The position numbers and the translations under genes were made by a program. A stretch of DNA of 64,000 nt from NCBI RefSeq assembly GCF_008641105.1, contig NZ_VTTI01000003.1, forward strand, positions 84,981-148,980. Direction: 5' to 3'. The notes under the pieces are model-generated. The model was not told the origin of the DNA. It ran no database searches and saw only the letters and a list, made by a program, of their open reading frames with translations. The stretch comes from Halopseudomonas salina. GTDB taxonomy: Bacteria > Pseudomonadota > Gammaproteobacteria > Pseudomonadales > Pseudomonadaceae. Positions within the stretch are counted from its first letter, which is position 1. Each line of letters starts with the position of its first letter. Positions 1 to 8,210 of this stretch are shown here, in pieces.

Positions 1-72
1 CCGGCTCATACTGGCTTGCGGCCTGGCGGTCCAGAGTCGACACTGGGGAGAATATTCGATGGAAGCGCCCAA

Positions 73-2325
73 ATGTTCAAGCACCTGCATTTTCCGATTC
101 TGGTCATTAATCCGCATATCGGGCGTACCGATGTAGCCGGCACGCAGCTCGCGGAACTGTTCACCGCCCTGCGCCTTGAAGGTTTCGAAGTACTGGCTAC
201 CGCCTCTACCAATGAAGGCCGGCAGATTGCCGAAGCGCATCGGGGCCTTTCCTGCATCCTGTTCACAGCAGACCAGGAAGGCGATCTGGAGCAGGTGCGC
301 GCCCTATTTCAAGCCGCCCACTCGCGCTCACCGGAGTTGCCTATCATGGCACTCAGTACCAGTCAGAATCTGGATAACGACAAGTTGACCGCGCTGCGCG
401 ATCTCCATCAGTTGCGTGGCATCATCTATCTTTTCGAAGACACCCTTCCATTTATTGCCGGCCAGATAGCCCGAACCGCACAAGCCTATCTAAGCAATCT
501 GCTGCCACCTTTCTTCAAGGCATTACTGGATTACACCGGCCGCGCAAGCTACTCCTGGCATTCTCCCGGGCACGGGGGCGGCGTTGCATTTCGCAAGAGC
601 CCGGTAGGCCGCGCCTTCCATGATTTTTTCGGCGAAAACACGCTGCGCTCTGACCTTTCGGTCTCCGTACCCGGCCTGGGCTCGCTGCTTGACCACAACG
701 GTCCGATTGCCGCCGCTGAAGCCAACACAGCACGCACATTTGGCGCCGATCACGCTTTCTACGTGGTCAACGGCACCTCGACTTCGAACAAGATCATCTG
801 GCATGCATTCGTCAGCCGGGATGATGTGGTGCTGGTGGACCGTAATTGCCACAAATCGATACTTCACGCGATCATCATGACCGGCGCGATACCCGTATAT
901 CTCACCGGTTCGCGCAATGACTACGGCATCATCGGCCCGATTACCTTGGATTCCTTTGCACCCGACAACCTGAAGCGCCGACTAGCCGAGCACCCACTGC
1001 TGCAGGGCCGTGAGGCGAAAATCCGTCTGGCGGTGCTGACCAACTCGACCTACGACGGCCTTTGCTACAACGCGGAACTGATCAAGGACGAACTGGAAGA
1101 CGCGGTAGACGTATTGCATTTTGACGAAGCCTGGTATGGCTACGCAGCGTTTCACGAGTTTTACGCAGGCCGCCATGGCATGGGCAGCAAGCGCGGCTTT
1201 GAACGCGCCAGGCACCCCCTGGTGTTTGCCACCCAGTCGCCACACAAGGTGCTGGCAGCCATGTCCCAGGCTTCGATCATTCTGGCCGAAAACAGCATCG
1301 ACCAGCAGCTCGACCTGGAGCGCTTCAATGAAGCCTTCATGATGCACACCTCGACCTCGCCCCACTACGGCATCATCGCCTCGATCGACGTCTCCACCGG
1401 CATGATGGCGGGTGAACCGGGGCGATCCCTGGTACAGGAAACGCTGGACGAGGCTTTGTCCTTCCGCCGCGCGATGCAGCAGACAGCAGAGCGGCTGGAT
1501 GAAGACCAGTGGTGGTTCGATGTGTGGGAGCCGGAGGACGCGCTGGAATCGGACACGCTCGAACCACGCGACTGGACACTGGATGCCGACGAAGCGTGGC
1601 ACGGCTTTGGCGATATGGCCGATAACTATGCCCTGCTGGATCCGATCAAGGTCACGCTACTGACCCCGGGGGTCGAGGAGCACGGCCGCCTGGCCAGGAG
1701 CGGTATTCCTGCGACTGTGGTCACCCGTTTTCTCGCTGAGCGCGGGCTGGTGGTAGAGAAGACCGGCCTGTACTCCTTTCTCATCCTGTTCTCTCTGGGC
1801 ATTACCAAGGGCAAGTGGAGCACGCTGGTATCGGAGTTGCAGGAATTCAAGCGCCTGTATGACAGCAATGCGCCCCTGACAGCGACCCTGCCCGGGGTGG
1901 CTGCAACCGGCCATTATCGCGGACTGGGTTTGCGCGAGCTGTGCGAGCAACTGCACGGATTTTACAAGGAGCAGCGAATGGTGCGAACGCTGCGGCATAT
2001 CTACACCGAACTGCCGGAGATGGTGGTGAGACCCGCCGATGCGTACCAGCAAATGGTGCGCGGGCAGGTGGAGATGGTGCCGCTGGAGCAACTGGCGGGA
2101 CGCATCAGTGCAGTGATGCTGGTGCCCTACCCGCCGGGTATTCCGGTGATCATGCCCGGCGAGCGCTTCCCCGCCGATAGCAGTGCTATTACCGATTTTC
2201 TACAGATAGCTCAGCGCCAGGATACACACTTTCCGGGTTTTGAGAGCGACATCCACGGCTTGCGCAGCATCCACGACAAAGAAGGCGGCAAGGTATTCTG
2301 CGTGGATTGTTTAACGCAAATGTGA
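73..2325 (+). CDS. ldcA: Lysine/arginine/ornithine decarboxylase (LdcA-type)
   Basis: PLP enzyme of the Orn/Lys/Arg decarboxylase class I family; the 750-aa length and sequence closely resemble P. aeruginosa LdcA, which turns L-lysine into cadaverine. An N-terminal wing domain (about residues 1–130) precedes the PLP fold. Visible motifs are the glycine-rich SWHSPGHGGGVAF stretch, HFDEAWYGY (Asp contacting the PLP ring nitrogen) and QSPHK with the Schiff-base lysine at K392. I chose ATG 73, preceded by GGAAG, over an upstream in-frame ATG at 16 because the family N terminus begins at MFKHLHFP. The next gene is a tRNA operon on the opposite strand, and both share the hairpin just after the stop. 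The family is clear; lysine as the main substrate is inferred from the resemblance. Confidence 0.9.
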   Translation: MFKHLHFPILVINPHIGRTDVAGTQLAELFTALRLEGFEVLATASTNEGRQIAEAHRGLSCILFTADQEGDLEQVRALFQAAHSRSPELPIMALSTSQNLDNDKLTALRDLHQLRGIIYLFEDTLPFIAGQIARTAQAYLSNLLPPFFKALLDYTGRASYSWHSPGHGGGVAFRKSPVGRAFHDFFGENTLRSDLSVSVPGLGSLLDHNGPIAAAEANTARTFGADHAFYVVNGTSTSNKIIWHAFVSRDDVVLVDRNCHKSILHAIIMTGAIPVYLTGSRNDYGIIGPITLDSFAPDNLKRRLAEHPLLQGREAKIRLAVLTNSTYDGLCYNAELIKDELEDAVDVLHFDEAWYGYAAFHEFYAGRHGMGSKRGFERARHPLVFATQSPHKVLAAMSQASIILAENSIDQQLDLERFNEAFMMHTSTSPHYGIIASIDVSTGMMAGEPGRSLVQETLDEALSFRRAMQQTAERLDEDQWWFDVWEPEDALESDTLEPRDWTLDADEAWHGFGDMADNYALLDPIKVTLLTPGVEEHGRLARSGIPATVVTRFLAERGLVVEKTGLYSFLILFSLGITKGKWSTLVSELQEFKRLYDSNAPLTATLPGVAATGHYRGLGLRELCEQLHGFYKEQRMVRTLRHIYTELPEMVVRPADAYQQMVRGQVEMVPLEQLAGRISAVMLVPYPPGIPVIMPGERFPADSSAITDFLQIAQRQDTHFPGFESDIHGLRSIHDKEGGKVFCVDCLTQM

Positions 2326-2328
2326 AGC

Positions 2329-2361
2329 AAAAAAAAGGACCGACAATAAATGTCGGCCCTT
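2329..2361 (-). terminator. Rho-independent terminator of the tRNA-Ala/Glu/Ala operon
   Basis: An 11-bp stem (AAGGACCGACA / TGTCGGCCCTT, one mismatch) with loop ATAAA is flanked on the left by a run of eight A (2329–2336). On the minus strand this run becomes the T-tract, so termination serves the tRNA operon. The hairpin starts just after the ldcA stop and may also end ldcA. Confidence 0.75.
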
Positions 2362-2366
2362 GGTAA

Positions 2367-2442
2367 TGGTGGAGCTATGCGGGATCGAACCGCAGACCTC
2401 CTGCATGCCATGCAGGCGCTCTCCCAGCTGAGCTATAGCCCC
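2367..2442 (-). tRNA. tRNA-Ala (GGC)
   Basis: A 76-nt cloverleaf on the minus strand with encoded CCA. The acceptor stem GGGGCTA/TAGCTCC contains the G3:U70 pair that identifies alanine tRNAs. The anticodon stem CCTGC/GCAGG closes loop ATGGCAT, giving anticodon GGC, and the T loop is GGTTCGATCCC-like. It is the last gene of a three-tRNA operon and matches the copy at 2636–2711 base for base as far as I can see. Confidence 0.97.
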
Positions 2443-2485
2443 GTGGTCTTGCGACCCCGGCTCACAATGTGTACCGGTCAAACAA

Positions 2486-2561
2486 TGGCGTCCCCTAGGG
2501 GACTCGAACCCCTGTTACCGCCGTGAAAGGGCGGTGTCCTAGGCCACTAGACGAAGGGGAC
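2486..2561 (-). tRNA. tRNA-Glu (TTC)
   Basis: A 76-nt cloverleaf on the minus strand with encoded CCA. The anticodon stem CCGCC/GGCGG closes loop CTTTCAC, giving anticodon TTC. The T arm is CAGGGGTTCGAGTCCCC. It lies between two tRNA-Ala genes and upstream, in reading order, of nothing but the second Ala copy. The glutamyl-tRNA synthetase gene is close by on the same strand. A second copy is at 43892–43967. Confidence 0.97.
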
Positions 2562-2635
2562 GCAAACCCTTCTCACTGGAGCTGAAACCCCGGTGCAGTG
2601 ATAAAACAGGTCATCGCAGAGCGGTGACCAAAAAA

Positions 2636-2711
2636 TGGTGGAGCTATGCGGGATCGAACCGCAGACCTCCTGCATGCCATGCAGGCGCTCTCCCAGCTGA
2701 GCTATAGCCCC
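2636..2711 (-). tRNA. tRNA-Ala (GGC)
   Basis: First gene of the minus-strand tRNA operon. It has the same 76-nt cloverleaf, G3:U70 acceptor pair and GGC anticodon as the copy at 2367–2442, with encoded CCA. A strong promoter lies 19 nt or more upstream (2730–2758). Confidence 0.97.
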
Positions 2712-2729
2712 GTCTCTAGGACGGGGCGC

Positions 2730-2758
2730 ATATTATGATTCGTGCACCAGACTGTCAA
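2730..2758 (-). promoter_or_regulatory. Sigma70-type promoter of the tRNA-Ala/Glu/Ala operon
   Basis: On the minus strand a perfect -35 TTGACA (2753–2758) is followed after 17 nt by TAATAT (2730–2735), then a GC-rich discriminator GCGCCCC. A GC-rich discriminator is typical of stable-RNA promoters under growth-rate or stringent control. An alternative -10 CATAAT with 15-nt spacing overlaps. Confidence 0.8.
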
Positions 2759-2783
2759 CAGAATTTTACGCAAAACAGCGACT

Positions 2784-2919
2784 TAAGCTTCAAGCTTCAA
2801 GCTTCAAGCCGCAAGTTAAAACCAAGCGGGCGAGCCGCGAGCTCCTTGGGCCGTCTCCTGGCAACAATATGTTGTAGCGCTCGGACAGCTTGCGGCTTGA
2901 AGCTTGCGGCTTGCCGCTT
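2784..2919. repeat. Heptamer-repeat inverted element, copy 1
   Basis: The left arm (2784–2826) is built of AAGCTTC/CAAGCCG-type heptamers ending GCAAGTTAAAACCAAG. The right arm (2887–2919) is built of GCTTGCG/GCTTGAA heptamers, roughly the reverse complement of the left. A middle of about 60 nt contains GGCAACAATATGTTG. The same left-arm ending GCAAGTTAAAACCAA and the same right-arm heptamers occur at 53014–53159. It lies just after the 3' end of gltX (minus strand) and could form a long hairpin. Confidence 0.7.
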
Positions 2920-2931
2920 ATCTAGGGCGCC

Positions 2932-4404
2932 TCAGCGCGCCAGGAGTTTCTCCCAAGCCTTCGCTTCCTTCTTCGACGTCCCACCCAGCAGCTCCAGAGC
3001 CTGCCTGAGACGAAAACGCGTAAGATCCGGCCCGAGGTGGGCCATGGCATCCAGAACCGACACTGACGCGGCCTGTCCGGTGATGGCCGGGAACAACAGC
3101 GGCATCAGATCGCGCAGCTTGAGCTGCAACAGCTCGGCAATCTGCTGGATGCTTGCGGTAATATTTTCCTTGTCCCACTGGCGGGTGGCTTCCAGCTTCC
3201 AGAGCAGCAACTGCAAAGCCTGACGTACCTCGTCAGCATTGAGCTTCTTGTGCTCGAACAGCACGGCATCGGGATTGACCTTGCCGGCCATGAAGAAGCC
3301 GGCCAGGGGTACCAGATCGCTGAACGTTTCGACGCGGCTCTGTACCAGTGGGATCATCGGCTTGAGGTACTCGGGGTTCAATGCCCAGGTCTGTACCGCC
3401 TCAGCGAATGCTTCAACGGATAATTCCCGTATCCACTGGCCATTGAGCCATGCGAGCTTGTCCACGTCGAAAATCGGTCCGCCCAGGGACACGCGCTGGA
3501 TATCAAAATGCGCGACCATCTCATCCAGAGAGAACTTCTCGCTTTCATCCGGCATGGACCAGCCCATACGACCGAGATAGTTCAGCAATGCCTGGGGCAG
3601 ATACCCCATGCGCTCGTAGAATGTGATGCTGGTGGGATTCTTGCGCTTGGACAGCTTGCTCTTGTCCGGGTTGCGCAATAGCGGCATGTGGCAAAGCTGC
3701 GGCATATCCCAACCGAAGTACTGATACAGCAGCATGTGCTTGGGCGCAGAGTTGATCCACTCCTCTCCGCGCAGCACGTGGGTAATCCCCATCAAGTGGT
3801 CGTCGACCACGTTTGCCAGGTGATAGGTCGGCAGGCCATCGGCCTTCATCAAGACCTGCATATCGACCTGCTCCCAGGGAATCTCGACCTCGCCACGCAG
3901 CATATCTTGAACGCTGCAGATACCGGTCTCGGGAACCTTCATGCGCACTACATGGGGCTCGCCGCTGGCAACGCGCTCACTCACTTCAGCCGCAGGCAGG
4001 TGCAGGCACAAACCATCATAACCGGGCGTCTGCTTGTTGGCCGTCTGCTCCGCACGCAGGGCATCCAGGCGCTCGGTGGTACAAAAGCAGCGGAATGCAT
4101 GCCCGGCACTGATCAACTGCTCACTATGTTCCACATAGATAGCACTGCGCTCGCTCTGGCGATACGGGCCGTGGGGGCCACCGACGTCCGGACCTTCATC
4201 CCACTCCAGGCCCAGCCAGCGCAGCGAATCGAGAATCTGCTTCTCCGATTCTGCGCTGGAGCGCACCTGATCGGTGTCCTCGATGCGCAAAATGAATTGA
4301 CCACCGTGCTGGCGCGCGAAGCACTGATTGAACAAGGCGATATAGGCAGTGCCCACATGGGGGTCGCCAGTGGGAGAAGGCGCAATACGGGTACGGACAG
4401 TCAT
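2932..4404 (-). CDS. gltX: Glutamyl-tRNA synthetase
   Basis: Class I aminoacyl-tRNA synthetase that charges tRNA-Glu with glutamate in the cytoplasm. At 490 aa it has the usual bacterial length. The HIGH signature appears near the N terminus as [13 protein letters not shown] and the KMSKS loop as [13 protein letters not shown], followed by the helical anticodon-binding domain. The start [13 protein letters not shown] is the family-typical N terminus. The gene follows a LysR gene on the same strand with a 60-nt gap and sits beside a tRNA operon that includes tRNA-Glu, an arrangement I recall from P. aeruginosa (PA3133.x–PA3134). Confidence 0.97.
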   Translation of the reverse strand: MTVRTRIAPSPTGDPHVGTAYIALFNQCFARQHGGQFILRIEDTDQVRSSAESEKQILDSLRWLGLEWDEGPDVGGPHGPYRQSERSAIYVEHSEQLISAGHAFRCFCTTERLDALRAEQTANKQTPGYDGLCLHLPAAEVSERVASGEPHVVRMKVPETGICSVQDMLRGEVEIPWEQVDMQVLMKADGLPTYHLANVVDDHLMGITHVLRGEEWINSAPKHMLLYQYFGWDMPQLCHMPLLRNPDKSKLSKRKNPTSITFYERMGYLPQALLNYLGRMGWSMPDESEKFSLDEMVAHFDIQRVSLGGPIFDVDKLAWLNGQWIRELSVEAFAEAVQTWALNPEYLKPMIPLVQSRVETFSDLVPLAGFFMAGKVNPDAVLFEHKKLNADEVRQALQLLLWKLEATRQWDKENITASIQQIAELLQLKLRDLMPLLFPAITGQAASVSVLDAMAHLGPDLTRFRLRQALELLGGTSKKEAKAWEKLLAR

Positions 4405-4464
4405 GAATTCTCTCGTAATAGTGAATCGCGGGCGGCTCTGCTGTCAGGGCCAGGCTAACCGGGA

Positions 4465-5412
4465 TCAGGGTTGCAAATCGTCTTGCTCGGCTGCAGATAA
4501 TATCAGCGGCTCGGCCCCGGCCTCTACTTCCTCACTCAGGTATTTCTCCAGACTCTCGATCATGAAATCGATAAACGCTTTGACCTTCATAGCCTGGAAG
4601 CGACGCGAGGGATAAAGGGCGTAGAGTTCAGTCGAAGGCAATACAACCTGTTCCAGAACCCGGCATAGCTGGCCCTGTTCAACGTAAGGCTCGGCTATAA
4701 AAGCTGGCACATTGATGATGCCTGCTCCGGCGATCGCCACCTCGCGGGCAAAGGTAATATTGTTCGCGGTGAGTACCGGTGTTATCTGGACACTGACATT
4801 TGGCTCGTTGAAATGCCACTTGCGACCGCCATCCATGAGGGTATTGATGCAACGATGCTGGGTCAGATCCTCGGGGCGCTTGGGCATGCCGTGCTGAGCA
4901 ATATAATCGGGGCTGGCAAACAGCTGTCGAGGGCTGGTCATCATCGGTCGGGCAACCAGACTGGAGTCCTGAAGCCGTCCACGGTGAATCACCACGTCAA
5001 TACCCTCTTCAACCGGATCTATAGTACGCGTGGTCAGCTCCACTTCCACCTGAATCGCCGGATAGCGGCACATGAATTCGCCCACTACCCGCCCGAGAAA
5101 CAGTTGGCCAAACTCGATGGGCGAACTGACTCGTAACAACCCCGTCGGCTCACTCTGCAACTGCATGATGGCCTGCTCGGCCTCGGCGAACTCCTGCATG
5201 ATCTGCCTGCAGCGCTCATAGTAGGCCTGGCCTACCTCGGTTAAACGTAACTTGCGGGTAGTTCTGTTCAGTAATCGCACACCCAGGCGCTCTTCCAGCT
5301 GGGCTATACGGCGGCTGACTGTCGACTTCTGCATGTTCAACGTCAGCGCAGCACTGGTGAAGCTGTGACATTCCACTACGCGGGTAAAAATAAGTGCGTC
5401 ATCCAATCCCAT
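4465..5412 (-). CDS. LysR-family transcriptional regulator of the adjacent efflux genes
   Basis: A 315-aa LysR-type regulator. The N-terminal winged helix-turn-helix lies at about residues 5–65 (FTSAALTLNMQKSTVSRRIAQLEERLG region) and is followed by the co-inducer-binding domain. I chose the ATG at 5412 (MGLDDALIF) because the DNA-binding domain begins there; an in-frame start at 5496 would overlap the divergent promoter. It is transcribed away from an EmrA/EmrB-type pair, the classical layout for a LysR protein controlling its divergent neighbour, and a perfect 7-bp dyad lies between them. The inducer is unknown. It resembles P. aeruginosa PA3135 in position and type. Confidence 0.9.
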   Translation of the reverse strand: MGLDDALIFTRVVECHSFTSAALTLNMQKSTVSRRIAQLEERLGVRLLNRTTRKLRLTEVGQAYYERCRQIMQEFAEAEQAIMQLQSEPTGLLRVSSPIEFGQLFLGRVVGEFMCRYPAIQVEVELTTRTIDPVEEGIDVVIHRGRLQDSSLVARPMMTSPRQLFASPDYIAQHGMPKRPEDLTQHRCINTLMDGGRKWHFNEPNVSVQITPVLTANNITFAREVAIAGAGIINVPAFIAEPYVEQGQLCRVLEQVVLPSTELYALYPSRRFQAMKVKAFIDFMIESLEKYLSEEVEAGAEPLILSAAEQDDLQP

Positions 5413-5447
5413 TTTCAACTGTTCCTGTAGTGCAACAAAGTGTCCGG

Positions 5448-5475
5448 ATTCTACCCCCTCTCTAGCGAGGTGCAA
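5448..5475 (-). promoter_or_regulatory. Candidate promoter of the LysR gene
   Basis: On the minus strand TTGCAC (5470–5475), a 16-nt spacer and TAGAAT (5448–5453) form a reasonable sigma70 promoter about 36 nt upstream of the chosen LysR start. Its -35 box lies inside the dyad at 5460–5486, as expected for autorepression by the regulator. Confidence 0.5.
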
Positions 5476-5486
5476 CAGTGCTAGAG
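5460..5486. promoter_or_regulatory. Candidate LysR operator dyad
   Basis: A perfect inverted repeat CTCTAGC-N13-GCTAGAG (27 bp) lies in the 105-nt gap between the divergent LysR gene and emrA-like gene. The size and symmetry suit a LysR-family recognition site. It overlaps the LysR promoter and ends 31 nt before the emrA start codon. Confidence 0.55.
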
Positions 5487-5517
5487 TGCTGGCCAAGAAT
5501 AAAAATGAGGAAAAACC

Positions 5518-6549
5518 ATGTCAGCCCGAGTGCGCACGCGTCTGTTGTTATTCTTCCTCGTCGCAGGGCTCGTTGGTGGCGCCTTTTTTGCCAATTGGTG
5601 GCTTGTCGGGCGACATTACCAGAGCACCGACAACGCTTATATTCACGCCGAGATCGCCCGCGTCAGTAGCCAGTTGGATGCCCAGGTAATCGAGGTACTG
5701 GTTGCCGACAATCAACTGGTTGCAGCCGGTGATCTGCTAGTCCGCCTGGACCCGCGGGATTTCGAGATTGCGCTTGCCCATGCACAGGCAAATCTCGCCA
5801 CACGCCAGGCAGAGCAGCGTGAAGCCCAGTCACGACTGGCGCAGCAAGATAGCCTGATCGCCTCCGCGAAGGCCGATATAGAAGCCCGCCAGGCAGAGCA
5901 GAAACGCATACAGCTGGATATCGACCGGATCACGCCGCTGCGTCAATCGGGCTTTGCTTCCGAAGAACAGCTGAGCAATTATCGGGCGCAACGGGACGTC
6001 GCCAGGGCCCAGGTGCGCAGAGCAATTGCCGATGCTCAGACTCAGACCCTGACCAAGGACAGCCTGAACGCTGATATCGCCCGCCTGGATGCCATGGTGG
6101 CGGCCGCTGAAGCGGACATTCGCGGTGCAGAGCTGGACCTGCAACGTACCGAGATCCGCGCCCCCATTGCGGGCCGTATTGGTCAGCGTAGCGTGCGCGT
6201 AGGTCTCAATGCCCAACGGGGCGCCCATCTGTTGGCGTTGGTGCCACAGCAGGCTTTATGGGTCCAGGCCAACTTCAAGGAAACCCAGATCGAGGGCATT
6301 CGCCCCGGTCAGGAGGCCATACTCACATTCGATGCCTTTCCCGGTCAGGAAGTACCCGGATACATCGATAGCCTGTTCCCGGCATCAGGCGCTCAATTCA
6401 GCCTGTTGCCGCCGGACAATGCCACCGGCAACTTCACCAAGGTAGTGCAGCGTATTCCGGTCAAGATCCTGATCGACGATGCGCACCCGCTCAGCACAAA
6501 TCTGCGTCCTGGCATGTCAGCCGAAGTGAAGGTGTCACTGCGTGACTGA
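5518..6549 (+). CDS. emrA: EmrA-type membrane fusion protein of a multidrug efflux system
   Basis: A 343-aa HlyD/EmrA-family periplasmic adaptor. It has a short cytoplasmic N terminus, one membrane helix (about residues 8–28), and a biotinyl-lipoyl-like half motif (STDNAYIHAEIARVSS, with LVRLDP further on). A long Gln/Ala-rich coiled coil (about 85–195) for TolC docking follows, then the second lipoyl half and beta-barrel (IRAPIAGRIGQRSVRVG). The ATG at 5518 follows GAGG at a suitable distance. Its last 8 nt overlap the EmrB-type transporter gene, so the two are co-translated. A TolC-like outer membrane partner is not in the window. Confidence 0.88.
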   Translation: MSARVRTRLLLFFLVAGLVGGAFFANWWLVGRHYQSTDNAYIHAEIARVSSQLDAQVIEVLVADNQLVAAGDLLVRLDPRDFEIALAHAQANLATRQAEQREAQSRLAQQDSLIASAKADIEARQAEQKRIQLDIDRITPLRQSGFASEEQLSNYRAQRDVARAQVRRAIADAQTQTLTKDSLNADIARLDAMVAAAEADIRGAELDLQRTEIRAPIAGRIGQRSVRVGLNAQRGAHLLALVPQQALWVQANFKETQIEGIRPGQEAILTFDAFPGQEVPGYIDSLFPASGAQFSLLPPDNATGNFTKVVQRIPVKILIDDAHPLSTNLRPGMSAEVKVSLRD

Positions 6550-8086
6550 AGCTGTCGTAGAACGGGTCATTCCGCCACCGTCGCGACGTGACTGGATAGC
6601 CATTCTCAGCGCAATTCTGGGCGCCTTCATGGCGATTCTGGACATCCAGATAATCAATTCCTCCCTGCGGGATATTCAGGGCGCGCTCTCGGCCACCATC
6701 GAGGAAGGGTCCTGGATTTCCACTTCCTATCTGGTAGCAGAAATCATCATCATTCCGCTGGCCGCCTGGCTGACCATGGTGATGTCCGCACGGCGTTTTG
6801 CGGTGGTGATCTCTTCATGTTTTGTTCTTGCCTCACTGCTCTGCTCCCTTGCCTGGAGCCTGGAAAGCATGGTGGTGTTCCGGGTCCTGCAGGGTCTGGC
6901 CGGCGGGGCATTGATTCCCTTTGCATTCATGCTGGTGTTGACCAAGCTGCCTCCGCCAGACCGTCCCAAGGGCATGGCCATGTTCGCCATTACGGCGACA
7001 TTCGCCCCCTCGATCGGACCTACGATTGGTGGCTGGCTGACGCAGAATTACGGCTGGGAATACATCTTCTATATCAACATCGTCCCTGGTCTGCTGATGA
7101 TCGCGGGGCTTCTCTACGGGCTGGAGAAGTCACCACCGCGCTGGGAACTGCTCAAGCAGGGCGATTATCTTGGCATTCTGACCATGGCCTTGGGCCTCGG
7201 TTGCCTGCAGGTGTTTCTGGAGGAAGGTCATCGCAAGGACTGGCTGGAATCGAACCTGATGCTGGCGTTGGCCGTCATTGCCTTCATGAGCCTGGTGACC
7301 TTCGTGATTCTGCAGCTGTCCCGACCCAACCCGCTGGTCAACCTTCGACTGTTCAAGGACCGCAACTTCCTGTTTGGCAGTCTGGCCAATATCGGTCTCG
7401 GCGTAGGCCTATATGGCACAGTGTTCGTGTTACCCGTATATCTCGCACAGATTCAGGATTACAACGCATTGCAAATCGGTCAGGTCCTGATGTGGATGGG
7501 ACTACCTCAATTAATGATCATCCCCCTGGTGCCAATGTTAATGCGGCATGTGGATGCTCGTCTGATCTGTGCAACCGGCTTCTCGCTATTCGCCTTCGCC
7601 AGTTTCTTCAGCGGCTCCCTGAGTCTTGATTTTGCGGGCGAACAATTCATCGGAATCCAGATTTTCCGGGCCATCGGGCAGCCGATGGTACTGGTACCCA
7701 TGTCCATTCTGGCTACCGCCATGATCCCGCCATCGCAGGCTGGCTCAGCTTCCAGCCTCTACAACATCCTGCGCAACCTGGGCGGGGCCATAGGCATCGC
7801 CGCCCTGGCAACTATTCTCGACAGTCGGGCCAAGTACTATTTCGATTTTTTGCGCGAATCAATCGTGCCAGGCAACCCTGCAGTTCAGGAGCGGCTTGAC
7901 CTCCTGACCCGTCAGCTCGGTGACCCCCAGGCAGCTTTCATGGTTCTCAATAACCAGGTGCATCAACAGGCGCAGATCATGGCCTATAACGATGCATTTC
8001 ACCTGATCGGCATCATGTTGGCCTGCTCCATGGTGTTTATCCTGATGGTGCGCCCGATACCCCATGCTCCGCAGGATCCCAGCTGA
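6542..8086 (+). CDS. emrB: EmrB/QacA-type MFS multidrug transporter (DHA2 family)
   Basis: A 514-aa inner-membrane drug:proton antiporter of the 14-helix DHA2 family. Features are the N-terminal FMAILDIQIINSSLRDIQ motif typical of EmrB, the motif C-like region around APSIGPTIGGWL, and repeated hydrophobic segments through to residue 510. It overlaps the EmrA-type gene by 8 nt and very likely forms a tripartite pump with it and an outer-membrane channel. The substrate is unknown; the LysR gene next door probably controls the pair. Confidence 0.92.
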   Translation: MTEAVVERVIPPPSRRDWIAILSAILGAFMAILDIQIINSSLRDIQGALSATIEEGSWISTSYLVAEIIIIPLAAWLTMVMSARRFAVVISSCFVLASLLCSLAWSLESMVVFRVLQGLAGGALIPFAFMLVLTKLPPPDRPKGMAMFAITATFAPSIGPTIGGWLTQNYGWEYIFYINIVPGLLMIAGLLYGLEKSPPRWELLKQGDYLGILTMALGLGCLQVFLEEGHRKDWLESNLMLALAVIAFMSLVTFVILQLSRPNPLVNLRLFKDRNFLFGSLANIGLGVGLYGTVFVLPVYLAQIQDYNALQIGQVLMWMGLPQLMIIPLVPMLMRHVDARLICATGFSLFAFASFFSGSLSLDFAGEQFIGIQIFRAIGQPMVLVPMSILATAMIPPSQAGSASSLYNILRNLGGAIGIAALATILDSRAKYYFDFLRESIVPGNPAVQERLDLLTRQLGDPQAAFMVLNNQVHQQAQIMAYNDAFHLIGIMLACSMVFILMVRPIPHAPQDPS

Positions 8087-8151
8087 GTATTGTAATTTTT
8101 TTTGATCGCCCTATGGCATTACCCCTGCACAGGAGCTAGCATCTGCCAATT

Positions 8152-8173
8152 GATGTAAAAAATATGCTACATC
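8152..8173. promoter_or_regulatory. Candidate operator upstream of the flavin oxidase gene
   Basis: The inverted repeat GATGTA-N10-TACATC with an A/T-rich centre lies 38 nt upstream of the oxidase start codon. Its size and place suit a repressor or activator site, but no regulator is identified. Confidence 0.3.
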
Positions 8174-8210
8174 TGCTGGTAAATATATAGCCTCGCTAAA
8201 AGGGTAACCC

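Noticed and set aside
2735..3223. 162-codon plus-strand frame over the heptamer element and gltX end
   Set aside because: Runs through the promoter, the repeat element and antisense gltX; no protein family features.
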